DNA from: an uncultured Leptotrichia sp.
Lineage (GTDB): Bacteria; Fusobacteriota; Fusobacteriia; Fusobacteriales; Leptotrichiaceae
NCBI GenBank assembly: GCA_938017765.1
Contig: CALIJH010000004.1
Coordinates: 1-30,559 of the forward strand
DNA length: 30,559 nt
Reading direction: 5' to 3'
Under the pieces are notes generated by a model. That model had not been told where the DNA came from and ran no database searches. It saw only the letters and a program-made list of their open reading frames with translations. The position numbers and the translations under genes are program-made. The first letter of the stretch is position 1; every line of letters starts with the position of its first letter. Positions 15,976 through 23,504 of this stretch are shown here, piece by piece.

Positions 15976-15984
15976 ATTATACCA
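15976..15984 (-). promoter_or_regulatory. Extended -10 promoter upstream of rdgB
   Basis: Minus strand TGG-TATAAT (15984-15976), a consensus -10 with the TGn extension; no good -35. Predicted leader of about 60 nt before rdgB. Confidence 0.45.
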
Positions 15985-16027
15985 GATAATAATTTTTTAG
16001 AAATTTAATAATTCTATTTAATTTATC

Positions 16028-16774
16028 CTATTTACTTTTAAATTCTTCAAAATTTTCTTTTATTATCCCGTTTACAATCTCATGTATATCTTTCTGCTCT
16101 TCTTTTGATAAATCACTGAGATTAACAGGTTTATCAACTATTATTTTTACATTTTTATTGGGAGTTACTTTCAGGCTCTTTCTGCTCTGAACCTGATAAG
16201 TCCCTACTAAAGTAACAGGTACTATTCTTGCTCCCGTATCTGTCGCAAGTTTAAAGCTTCCTTTTTTAAATTCTCCTATTGTACCGTCCTTGCTTCTGCT
16301 TCCTTCAGGAAATATCACATAAGAATGTCCATTTTTTATTTTATATATGGCTTCTTTCATATCTTTCATTCCCTGACGAACATTTTTCCTATCCAAAAAT
16401 ATACAGTCAAAAGCCCTCATCCAACGTCCTATCATCGGCCATTTCTTCATTTCTTTTTTTGCAATAAAAGAAAAATCCAATGGAAGATAACCTAAAAGAG
16501 TAGGAATATCCACGTTACTCTGGTGATTGGAAATCAGAATTACCGCTTCACCTGTTTCCTTTATTTTTTTTATTTCGCTTTCACTTCCGTTTTTATAAAT
16601 AGTTTTTACTTTACTCCCTGAAGCCCATATAAGATTTTTACCCCAGTTTTTTGCTACTTTGCATACATATTTATATCTTTTTTCTCCTTTATTCAGTAAA
16701 AGATACCAGTAATGAATAAAAGTCCCGTAAATAAAAGTCCCTAATATTATAAAATGATAAAATATTGTTCTCAT
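16028..16774 (-). CDS. plsC: 1-acyl-sn-glycerol-3-phosphate acyltransferase
   Basis: Acylates lysophosphatidic acid to phosphatidic acid at the inner membrane. The frame is open back to an ATG at 16813, but the ribosome site AGGAAGGA (16779-16786) sits 4 nt before the ATG at 16774 and overlaps the recX stop, so I choose 16774 (248 residues). Seen: an N-terminal membrane helix (F-Y-H-F-I-I-L-G-T-F), the catalytic H-X4-D box N-H-Q-S-N-V-D at about 83-89, F-L-D-R-K at about 126-130, and the phosphate-binding F-P-E-G-S-R-S at about 155-161. Fourth class partner of recA-recX in the same transcript, separated by 10 bp from recX. Confidence 0.92.
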   Translation of the reverse strand: MRTIFYHFIILGTFIYGTFIHYWYLLLNKGEKRYKYVCKVAKNWGKNLIWASGSKVKTIYKNGSESEIKKIKETGEAVILISNHQSNVDIPTLLGYLPLDFSFIAKKEMKKWPMIGRWMRAFDCIFLDRKNVRQGMKDMKEAIYKIKNGHSYVIFPEGSRSKDGTIGEFKKGSFKLATDTGARIVPVTLVGTYQVQSRKSLKVTPNKNVKIIVDKPVNLSDLSKEEQKDIHEIVNGIIKENFEEFKSK

Positions 16775-16784
16775 AATGTCCTTC

Positions 16785-17372
16785 CTATTCCATAAAATCT
16801 TCAAATCCGTCAAATTCCTTATATTCTCTCAATTTCCGAAAAATATTATCCAATTCAAATCCCTGTCTTACAAGATATTGTACTAATTTTTTTTCATCCT
16901 TTTTTATATTTTTCAAAATAACTTTTTTCAATTTTTCTTCCTCTATATCTTTTTCAGTTTCATCCTGAATGGTTGAATATGCTTCCTCTATTTTTTCCTT
17001 ATTCAATCCTTTCTGTAAAAGATTGTAAATAATCCTCTGTTTTCCGTATTTTCTGCTATTTATATAGGATATCGCATAATTCAAATCATCTATATACCCC
17101 AGTTCAATCAGCTTTAATACAGCTTTCTCAACCATTTTTTCATTTCTGTATTTTTCATTCAGTTTCATCTGAATTTCTTTTTTTGTCCTATCCTTTAACG
17201 AAAGCAGAAATATTCCTTTTTCAAGAGAAGCCTCGTATGAAATATCGTCATAGAGGCTTTCAATATCATCACCGACTTTTAATCCATATCTCTGTTTTAT
17301 CGACGGACTTATGTCAATAATCTCTTCATTAGATAAATACAGTTTATTCTTTTGTATTTTTTCTATTATCAT
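16785..17372 (-). CDS. recX: Regulatory protein RecX
   Basis: Modulates RecA filament growth and activity in the cytoplasm. The 195-residue protein has the helical RecX repeats with R-T-K-K-E-I-Q-M-K-L, a L-I-E-L-G-Y-I-D-D-L-N-Y-A core near 88-100 and G-K-Q-R-I-I-Y-N-L-L-Q-K-G near 110-122, plus an acidic/lysine-rich linker (E-K-D-I-E-E-E-K-L-K-K) and a third repeat ending R-Q-G-F-E-L. Its ATG overlaps the recA stop by 4 bp (ATGA) with only a weak ribosome site, so it depends on recA translation. This classic gene order supports the assignment. Confidence 0.93.
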   Translation of the reverse strand: MIIEKIQKNKLYLSNEEIIDISPSIKQRYGLKVGDDIESLYDDISYEASLEKGIFLLSLKDRTKKEIQMKLNEKYRNEKMVEKAVLKLIELGYIDDLNYAISYINSRKYGKQRIIYNLLQKGLNKEKIEEAYSTIQDETEKDIEEEKLKKVILKNIKKDEKKLVQYLVRQGFELDNIFRKLREYKEFDGFEDFME

Positions 17373-18547
17373 TCTTCAATTTCCATTTCTTCTTCTATTT
17401 CTTCTTCTATCTTGGATGCCTTCTTTTTAGAAACCGTTTTTTTAACTTTTGATTTTTCTTCCGTTTCTTCCTCATTTACGGGAGCAGTATCACCTTCATC
17501 TTTAGGCCTTATAGCCTCAAGAACCTGATTTTCCATTCTTTCATATAATTCTTTATTTTCCTGTAACATTTTTTCTACATTTACCCGTCCTTGACCTAAT
17601 TTTTCATCTCCATAACTGAACCATGCCCCACTTTTTGCGGCAAATCCTAATGCCAATGCACCGTCAAGTATTTCAGCCACTCTTGAAATTCCTGTTCCGT
17701 ACATTACATTAAATCTTGCTTCTTTAAATGGAGGAGCAACTTTATTTTTAGTTACTTTTACTACTACTTCATTTCCAATAATGTCATCTCCCTGTTTTAC
17801 AGACCCTACTCTTTTTACTTCCATTCTTACAGTAGAGAAAAACTTCAACGCTCTACCTCCTGAAGTAGTAGTTTGAGGTCCGGGAGTAAATGAAAATCCA
17901 CCGATTTTTTCTCTTATCTGATTGATAAATACCATTACTGTACTTGATTTTGAAATATTTGCAGTCAATTTTCTGAGAGCTTTAGACATCAGTCTTGCCT
18001 GTAATCCCATTTGCTGATCTCCCATTTCTCCGTCAATTTCCGCTTTAGGTACAAGAGCCGCTACCGAATCCACTACTATTACATCCATAGCACCGCTTCT
18101 TACAAGCATATCGGCTATCTCAAGAGCCTGTTCCCCCGTGTCAGGCTGAGAAATGAGAAGCTCGTCTATATTTACTCCCAATGCTTTAGCGTATACAGGG
18201 TCAAGAGCATGTTCCGCATCTATGAATGCAGCCACTCCGCCTTCTTTTTGTGCTTCGGCTATTACATGCAGTGCCAATGTAGTTTTTCCGGACGATTCAG
18301 CACCGTAAATCTCTATAATTCTTCCTCTCGGAACTCCTCCCACACCGAGTGCTATATCTAAATTTATACTTCCTGTAGATATTGATTTTATGTTCATTTT
18401 CTGATTTTCACCGAGCTTCATTATTGAACCTTCACCAAATTCTTTTTGAATCTGCGTCAATGCTAAATTTAAAACCCTCTCTTTTTCAGACTGTTCTTTA
18501 TTATTTGCATTATTTTCTTTTTCTTCTACCGCTTTTTTTCTCGCCAT
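17369..18547 (-). CDS. recA: Recombinase RecA
   Basis: ATP-dependent strand exchange protein for homologous recombination and for activation of the SOS response. The 392-residue protein carries Walker A G-A-E-S-S-G-K-T-T at 82-90, the Q-P-D-T-G-E-Q-A-L segment, V-V-D-S-V-A-A-L (Walker B), F-I-N-Q-I-R-E-K-I-G loop L2 residues and T-T-T-S-G-G-R-A-L-K. It is longer than E. coli RecA because of an N-terminal K/E/N-rich arm and an acidic-lysine C-terminal tail ending E-E-E-M-E-I-E-E. Ribosome site AAGGAG. The 110 bp upstream shows no clear LexA box of either the E. coli or Bacillus type, though a single GTTCG half-site is present. Confidence 0.97.
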   Translation of the reverse strand: MARKKAVEEKENNANNKEQSEKERVLNLALTQIQKEFGEGSIMKLGENQKMNIKSISTGSINLDIALGVGGVPRGRIIEIYGAESSGKTTLALHVIAEAQKEGGVAAFIDAEHALDPVYAKALGVNIDELLISQPDTGEQALEIADMLVRSGAMDVIVVDSVAALVPKAEIDGEMGDQQMGLQARLMSKALRKLTANISKSSTVMVFINQIREKIGGFSFTPGPQTTTSGGRALKFFSTVRMEVKRVGSVKQGDDIIGNEVVVKVTKNKVAPPFKEARFNVMYGTGISRVAEILDGALALGFAAKSGAWFSYGDEKLGQGRVNVEKMLQENKELYERMENQVLEAIRPKDEGDTAPVNEEETEEKSKVKKTVSKKKASKIEEEIEEEMEIEE

Positions 18548-18695
18548 TTCATCTCCTTATTTTTATCATATCCCTTTTTATAAATTCGCTTTCCGTTATT
18601 TTAACTATTATTAGATTTAATTAATAAAAACGAACTTCCCCAACTTATTTCACCCCCTATTTTCAGTTTATATTATAACAAAATTTCAAAAAAAT

Positions 18696-18719
18696 AAAAA
18701 GAGCAAAACCGCCCTTTTT
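18696..18719 (-). terminator. Rho-independent terminator after the TPR protein gene
   Basis: Minus-strand RNA folds AAAAAGGGC / loop GGTTTT / GCTCTTTTT with a single G-U wobble and continues into a T-rich tract (18695-18684). On the plus strand the wobble becomes an A-C mismatch, so it favours leftward transcription, ending the TPR gene before recA. Confidence 0.8.
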
Positions 18720-18750
18720 ATTTTCTATTTAGTTTTTTATTCTGATTATT

Positions 18751-19926
18751 TTATTTTTTGTTAGTTGCAGGTTTGCTGTTTCCTCCTGCCTCAACTTGTT
18801 TCAATATTTCAGCAGCTCCTTTTACTTTGTTATTTACAGCTTCTTTTAATATTGCAACAGCTTCAGCTTTTTTACCCATTGCATAGTAAACTTGTCCTAA
18901 TAAAACTTTGGATTCATTATCTTTATCTTCATTTATTGACTTTTTCAGATATTTTTCAGCTACAGGACCGTTACCCATATTTGCAAAATAAAATCCTATT
19001 TCTTTATTTAATGTTTTCTGATTTATACCTTTTGCTGTTTTTATTTCACTGTACATTGAATTTGCCTTTGCAGTATCACCTTTGGACTCATACAATGCTA
19101 ATAACAGCAATCTTGCGTCAGTATTATTTCTGTCTGCGGATGCAGATTTTTTAAGATAGTCTTCCGCTTTAGTAAGATTATTTGTTTGCAAGTAGTATGA
19201 ACCTAACATTCCTAATATTTCAGCATTTTTATTACCTGTTTTACTGTTCATTTCCAATAAGATTTTTTCAGCCTGAGCATTATTTTTTTCAGCCAATGCT
19301 ACTTGTACCAATAAATAACCGGCAGGTAATATCGCATCAGGAGACTGGTTGTATGAATCCTGTAAATATTTTTTAGCTTGTACTGTATTATTTTTTCCTA
19401 AGTAATACTGACCTATATTAAAATTCATTTCAGATGTAAATGTTTTATTTTGAGTTTTGTTTGCTTCGGCATATCTTGCTTGTCCTTTTGACTGCATGTT
19501 GTTATCAAAATAGAATATAATCAAACTTGAAACAGTATCCACATCTTTTCCGTTAGATTTTTTATCAGCCCATGTTATATATTTTTCAGCTTCATTTATA
19601 TTTTTTTCCTGAATTGAAATCAAGTATAATAATTTTGCTGCTTCTAAAGATTCTGCTCCTGTATAGTCATCTTTCCATGCAGCAGACAAATATTTTTTCG
19701 CATTCGCCTTATTATTGTTTTGTAAATAATATGCTCCTAATTGGAAATTAGCTTTTACGGCATAATTTTTATCAGAAGATTTTGCAACCCCTTCCAATAC
19801 TTTTACAGCTTCATTTATTTTTTTCTGTTCGGCTAATTTCTGTGCATTTTCAAAATCAGATTTCGGATCAGCAAATCCCAACGCACCTATACTTAAAATT
19901 CCTAACACTAATAATAATTTTTTCAT
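18751..19926 (-). CDS. Secreted/periplasmic TPR-repeat protein
   Basis: A 391-residue protein with a typical signal peptide (M-K-K then a hydrophobic core, probable cleavage after G-F-A at 17-19) followed by about eight to nine tetratricopeptide repeats covering residues 22-380. Repeat signatures recur as L-G-x-Y-Y-L-Q-x-N-N-x-x-x-A-x-x-Y-L (near 67, 171, 246) and G-Q-V-Y-Y-A-M-G-K-K-A-E-A near 346. The tail is polar (G-G-N-S-K-P-A-T-N-K-K). There is no lipobox cysteine and no catalytic domain, so it is probably a periplasmic scaffold for protein-protein contact, possibly in envelope assembly. Start supported by AGGAGGAT. Stands alone with a terminator downstream. Specific function unknown. 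Confidence 0.85.
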   Translation of the reverse strand: MKKLLLVLGILSIGALGFADPKSDFENAQKLAEQKKINEAVKVLEGVAKSSDKNYAVKANFQLGAYYLQNNNKANAKKYLSAAWKDDYTGAESLEAAKLLYLISIQEKNINEAEKYITWADKKSNGKDVDTVSSLIIFYFDNNMQSKGQARYAEANKTQNKTFTSEMNFNIGQYYLGKNNTVQAKKYLQDSYNQSPDAILPAGYLLVQVALAEKNNAQAEKILLEMNSKTGNKNAEILGMLGSYYLQTNNLTKAEDYLKKSASADRNNTDARLLLLALYESKGDTAKANSMYSEIKTAKGINQKTLNKEIGFYFANMGNGPVAEKYLKKSINEDKDNESKVLLGQVYYAMGKKAEAVAILKEAVNNKVKGAAEILKQVEAGGNSKPATNKK

Positions 19927-20013
19927 TTTATCCTCCTAAAATTTTTTTGCTATTTATTTATAACTTGTTTTTCAACAATTTATTTTTTAATAATTATTTT
20001 TCATACATTACGA

Positions 20014-20709
20014 TTATTTTCTTAAATCCTCGACAATTTCGGTTTTTGAAGCTGTCTTATCATCCACATTTTTTATGATTTTCGCAGGCATTCCTGCTAC
20101 TACTACATTTTCAGGAACGTTTTCAGTAACTACGGCACCCGCTGCGACAACTGAACCTTTCCCTATTCTTACACCTTCAAGAACGACAGCGTTTGCTCCT
20201 ATGACTACATTATCTTCGATAACTACAGGGTCTGCCGAAGGCGGTTCTATAACTCCCGCTAACACCGAACCTGCTCCGATATGACAATTTTTCCCGACTT
20301 TTGCTCTTCCGCCTAATACAACATTCATATCTATCATAGTTCCTTCGCCTATTTCAGCTCCGATATTTATTACAGCTCCCATCATAATTACAGCTTTATC
20401 TCCTATCGTAACCTTATCTCTTATAATTGCTCCCGGCTCTATTCTTGCATTTACATTTTTTATATCAAGTAACGGAACTCCCGAATTTCTCCTGTCATTT
20501 TTCAAATAATAGTTTTTTAGATTATTATTTTTAATAATTTTTTCTATATCTTCCCAATTACCGATTAAAAGTTTCAAACCGTCTTTTCCTATAACTCTGC
20601 ATACCCCCGTATCTTTTATCTCTTCATCGGTATAAAGCTCAACAGGAGTAGTTTTTTCAGCATTTGCTATAAACTGTATTATTGCTTTGGACTTTTCAAG
20701 CTCAGTCAT
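20014..20709 (-). CDS. dapH: Tetrahydrodipicolinate N-acetyltransferase
   Basis: Acetylates tetrahydrodipicolinate in the acetyl branch of the lysine/meso-diaminopimelate pathway, needed for peptidoglycan. The frame opens at 20724 (M-E-D-K-I-M), but GGAGGAT lies inside that extension and fits the second ATG at 20709, giving 231 residues. After an N-terminal helical part, residues from about 85 on are left-handed beta-helix hexapeptide repeats (I-E-P-G-A-I-I-R-D-K-V-T-I-G-D, I-G-E-G-T-M-I-D-M-N, V-G-K-N-C-H-I-G-A-G), with the DapH-type insert V-I-E-P-P-S-A-D-P-V and G-M-P-A-K-I-I near the end. It follows dapB by 52 bp in the same direction, consistent with one operon. Confidence 0.93.
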   Translation of the reverse strand: MTELEKSKAIIQFIANAEKTTPVELYTDEEIKDTGVCRVIGKDGLKLLIGNWEDIEKIIKNNNLKNYYLKNDRRNSGVPLLDIKNVNARIEPGAIIRDKVTIGDKAVIMMGAVINIGAEIGEGTMIDMNVVLGGRAKVGKNCHIGAGSVLAGVIEPPSADPVVIEDNVVIGANAVVLEGVRIGKGSVVAAGAVVTENVPENVVVAGMPAKIIKNVDDKTASKTEIVEDLRK

Positions 20710-20761
20710 TATTTTATCCTCCATTATTTATTCTTTCATATATTTTTCATTATATTTTTCT

Positions 20762-21502
20762 TTATTTTATATTCAGGACATCTTTCATCGTGTACAGCCC
20801 TGCTTTCTGATTCTTTAAATAAAGGATTGCTTTTATAGCCCCGTCTGCAAATATTTTCCTTGATAATGCCTCATGTTTTATTTCTATTATTTCATCATTT
20901 TTGGAATATATTACTGTATGTTCTCCGACTATATTTCCGGCTCTTATTGAGTGTACTCCTATTTCTTTTTCAGTCCTTTTGCTATTTCCTTCCCTGCCGT
21001 AGACTATTTTATATTCTTCCTCATATTCTTCGACAAGGTTTTTATTTATTATTTCGACAAGAGTATTTGCAGTACCGCTCGGTGCATCTATCTTTCTATT
21101 ATGATGTTTTTCAATAACTTCTATATCAAATCCTTTTAGCAGTTTTGTAGCATAAGCTGTAATTTCATTCAGGATATTCACACCTATTGATGTGTTTGTC
21201 GCTTTTATTATCGGTATTTTCTCGGATATTTTTTTAATCTTTTCATTTTGTTCTCTGTTATGCCCTGTTGCAGCTATTAAAAGAGGTACTTTCTTTTTTT
21301 CAGCAATTTCAAGTATCTCCTCCAACAAACTGAAATTAGAAAAATCTATAATCGCATCATAATCTATGTCTTTATTTTTTAATGTATCAAAATTCCCTTT
21401 TCCAAGAGGATCTACAAATCCTAAAAATTCATTCCCTGAATTTATAATAGCTTCTTTCACATAGTTTGCCATTACTCCGGCACCATAAACAACTATTTTC
21501 AT
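20762..21502 (-). CDS. dapB: 4-hydroxy-tetrahydrodipicolinate reductase
   Basis: Reduces the DapA product to tetrahydrodipicolinate with NAD(P)H; the next step in the pathway, dapH, is the following gene. The 246-residue protein shows the N-terminal Rossmann loop Y-G-A-G-V-M-A at 6-12, A-A-T-G-H-N near 77-82, T-N-T-S-I-G-V-N near 102-109 and the catalytic/substrate signature E-K-H-H-N-R-K-I-D-A-P-S-G-T-A at 131-145 with the conserved histidine pair. Slightly shorter than the E. coli enzyme, normal for compact low-GC versions. ATG preceded by AGGAG. dapA is not in the window. Confidence 0.94.
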   Translation of the reverse strand: MKIVVYGAGVMANYVKEAIINSGNEFLGFVDPLGKGNFDTLKNKDIDYDAIIDFSNFSLLEEILEIAEKKKVPLLIAATGHNREQNEKIKKISEKIPIIKATNTSIGVNILNEITAYATKLLKGFDIEVIEKHHNRKIDAPSGTANTLVEIINKNLVEEYEEEYKIVYGREGNSKRTEKEIGVHSIRAGNIVGEHTVIYSKNDEIIEIKHEALSRKIFADGAIKAILYLKNQKAGLYTMKDVLNIK

Positions 21503-21807
21503 AATGCTCCTATTTTTTTAATCGTCTAATCATTATAGAATTTGCCACTTTGTTTATACTTTTGTAAATCTTATAATAAACTTAGGTTAATATCTATATA
21601 TCTTAATTTTATTGACTTTTTTTGATTTGATAAATTTTTTAATACTTATTTATTAATCGAAATATGAAAAATAAAAAAGCTGTCTTATACTATATAGAAT
21701 ATATTTTTTGAACTTTCTGAATTTTCATTACTTGTTTTTTAAAATATATTTTCATTTAAATTCCAAGACAGCTGTATTTATCATTTTAATTACTATATAT
21801 TTCTATT
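21503..21807. other. Intergenic region between dapB and the DUF4912 gene
   Basis: A 305-bp AT-rich gap. The left half should hold the dapB promoter; a TATAAT lies on the minus strand within about 35 bp of the dapB ATG but lacks a recognisable -35. The right half is an inverted-repeat element (21678-21773, listed separately). No gene is supported. Confidence 0.4.
21678..21773. repeat. Nested inverted-repeat element (hairpin terminator or MITE-like remnant)
   Basis: AGCTGTCTT at 21678-21686 pairs with AAGACAGCT at 21765-21773; inside, AATATATTTT at 21698-21707 pairs with AAAATATATT at 21741-21750. The whole unit is 96 bp. It sits just after the stop of the DUF4912 gene, so it may simply end transcription. 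The end sequence and size also resemble a small non-autonomous insertion element. No target duplication is evident. Confidence 0.45.
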
Positions 21808-23025
21808 TTAAGAACTTTTGGTACCGATCATTATTAATTTATCAGGTCTTGTTCTTCTTATTTCCCTATCTGCAAGATTTTCCGAGGCTCCTATTTTTAA
21901 AAGTCTTTCCAGTACTTCTACCGTAAATTCTTCGTCATTTACAACAGGATTTCTCATGAGTTCTATAAATTCTTCATTTTCCTTAGTAGGAATAGGACTG
22001 TTAATATATTTTATAAGCTGATTTGTATTTTTATCCTCTTTTACAGTTCCCCATAACAAATCAAAATTATCCGACAGTTTATCCGAAGGAGATATAGCTT
22101 TCTCGGAATGTGCAACTTCGGAGAAATTTCCGTATTCATCTTCATAACCTATAAACGCTTCATAATTACGGTTTGTGTCTATTTCTCCTATATAATGAGA
22201 TCCTATTCTCTCGTGTCTTATTATTTTTCTGTATTCATTACCGTCTTTAAAGAGTTTTATAACTATATTATCAACTACATTTTTATTTTTAACCAACTTT
22301 TCAAAAGTATCATCTCTTATTTCCCAGTAAACATAAAGGGTAGTGGGGTTTTTAGGCATCAGGACAACCTCATCTACAAAATACGCAGAAGGTAGAGGTG
22401 CCTTGTCAAAATAAATATCTTCCGATTTGGCTTCCCCTTCATATTCTGCTCCTTTGGCAAACTTTGCCCTGTTAATTTCCGTTTCTTTTTCTCTTTTTTT
22501 TATCTGGTCGGCATCTATTCCTTTATAATTAAAATTTATTTCCCCACGAAAATCATCCTTATGTTTTCTGTACTTTTTTCTTAAACTTCTTATCAATTTT
22601 TTATTAGGATAATTTCTGTAGTAACTTCTGCTTCTGTAAATATATGTTACTTCCGATGAAAAATCTATTTCTTCTGCCTGCTCGACTTCATTTTTAATGG
22701 CATTTTTATCATCCTGAAAATCCTTATTTATTATTTCTTCTTTGATTTTCTCAATTTCTTTAGTTGCTTTTTCACTGATTTCTGCTACTTTTTCGACTAA
22801 TGAAACTTTTTTTTCACTATTTTCGGGGGTCTTTTCAATACTTTCATTTTTCTTTATATTTTCATTTGATTTGACATTTTCATTTAGAGAAAAATTACGT
22901 TTATAACCTTTTTTTTCAAGTTTCTGCATTATCTTCTCTCTATTAAATGTAAGCCCCAAAAAAATTTTTTCTTTTTTAGCACAACTAACCAATTCTTCTT
23001 TTGTCATTTCATCCAAATACTTCAT
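21808..23025 (-). CDS. DUF4912 domain protein with Rho-N/SAP-like N-terminus
   Basis: A 405-residue cytoplasmic-looking protein of unknown function. Residues 1-45 (M-T-K-E-E-L-V, A-K-K-E-K-I, N-R-E-K-I-M-Q-K-L) resemble the short helix-extended-helix of Rho N-terminal/SAP domains. Residues about 46-200 are a low-complexity charged stretch rich in K, E, N and Y/R. The DUF4912 domain follows at about 215-330: L-P-S-A-Y-F-V-D-E-V-V-L-M-P-K-N-P-T-T-L, then Y-V-Y-W-E-I-R-D. The C-terminus has R-T-R-P-D-K-L-I-M-I-G. The ATG follows CGGAGG. It lies 70 bp downstream of atpC with no obvious terminator. A nucleic-acid-binding or adaptor role is a guess. Confidence 0.8.
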   Translation of the reverse strand: MKYLDEMTKEELVSCAKKEKIFLGLTFNREKIMQKLEKKGYKRNFSLNENVKSNENIKKNESIEKTPENSEKKVSLVEKVAEISEKATKEIEKIKEEIINKDFQDDKNAIKNEVEQAEEIDFSSEVTYIYRSRSYYRNYPNKKLIRSLRKKYRKHKDDFRGEINFNYKGIDADQIKKREKETEINRAKFAKGAEYEGEAKSEDIYFDKAPLPSAYFVDEVVLMPKNPTTLYVYWEIRDDTFEKLVKNKNVVDNIVIKLFKDGNEYRKIIRHERIGSHYIGEIDTNRNYEAFIGYEDEYGNFSEVAHSEKAISPSDKLSDNFDLLWGTVKEDKNTNQLIKYINSPIPTKENEEFIELMRNPVVNDEEFTVEVLERLLKIGASENLADREIRRTRPDKLIMIGTKSS

Positions 23026-23095
23026 ACACGGCCTCCGTATTTTATATTTTATATTTTTTAACTGACTGTATTTACGTAAATGTTTCCGAACTTGA

Positions 23096-23485
23096 TTACT
23101 TTCTTCTTAAATTTTCCTGTATGCGTTTCTTAGTTCCTAAAATGTCCTGTTCTTCCCTCAATTTATGCTGTTTTGCAAGCTCTATTGCAGCTTTCTTTGC
23201 CATTTTTATCGCTTCAGCCGCAGTAGCTTCCATCATATCTTCACCTAAAATTACAACTTTATCCTGTCTGACTTCGAGAAATCCTCCTTCGAGATAATAA
23301 GTAGTTTCTATGTTTTCTTTTTCTCTTACGAGCATTTCACCTGCACCTAATGAAGAAATAAAATTGGCATGTTTTGCCAGAATACCTATATCTCCGTTTT
23401 CAGTTCTCACTTTTACGAAAGTTACGGGTTTTTCAAAAACAAGACCTTCAGGCGTTACTGCTTTCAATATAAACTCTGTAGCCAT
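23096..23485 (-). CDS. atpC: ATP synthase F1 epsilon subunit
   Basis: Central-stalk subunit that links the gamma rotor to the c ring and can inhibit hydrolysis. The frame extends to a TTG at 23491, but AGGAG is only 2 nt from that codon and 8 nt from the ATG at 23485, so the start is 23485 (129 residues). Seen: the beta-sandwich with V-T-P-E-G-L-V-F-E, R-T-E-N-G-D-I-G-I-L-A-K-H-A-N-F near 27-45, Y-Y-L-E-G-G-F-L-E-V, and a C-terminal two-helix hairpin (A-E-A-I-K-M-A-K-K-A). Last gene of the atp operon, 19 bp after atpD. Confidence 0.95.
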   Translation of the reverse strand: MATEFILKAVTPEGLVFEKPVTFVKVRTENGDIGILAKHANFISSLGAGEMLVREKENIETTYYLEGGFLEVRQDKVVILGEDMMEATAAEAIKMAKKAAIELAKQHKLREEQDILGTKKRIQENLRRK

Positions 23486-23504
23486 ACTCAAATCTCCTAA
23501 TAAA

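Noticed and set aside
18548..18660. LexA/SOS box upstream of recA
   Set aside because: Only a single GTTCG half-site was found; no paired half-site at the right spacing for either known LexA box type.
18765..19154. 129-codon plus-strand open frame opposite the TPR gene
   Set aside because: Leucine/tyrosine-rich shadow produced by the repeat codons; no start context.
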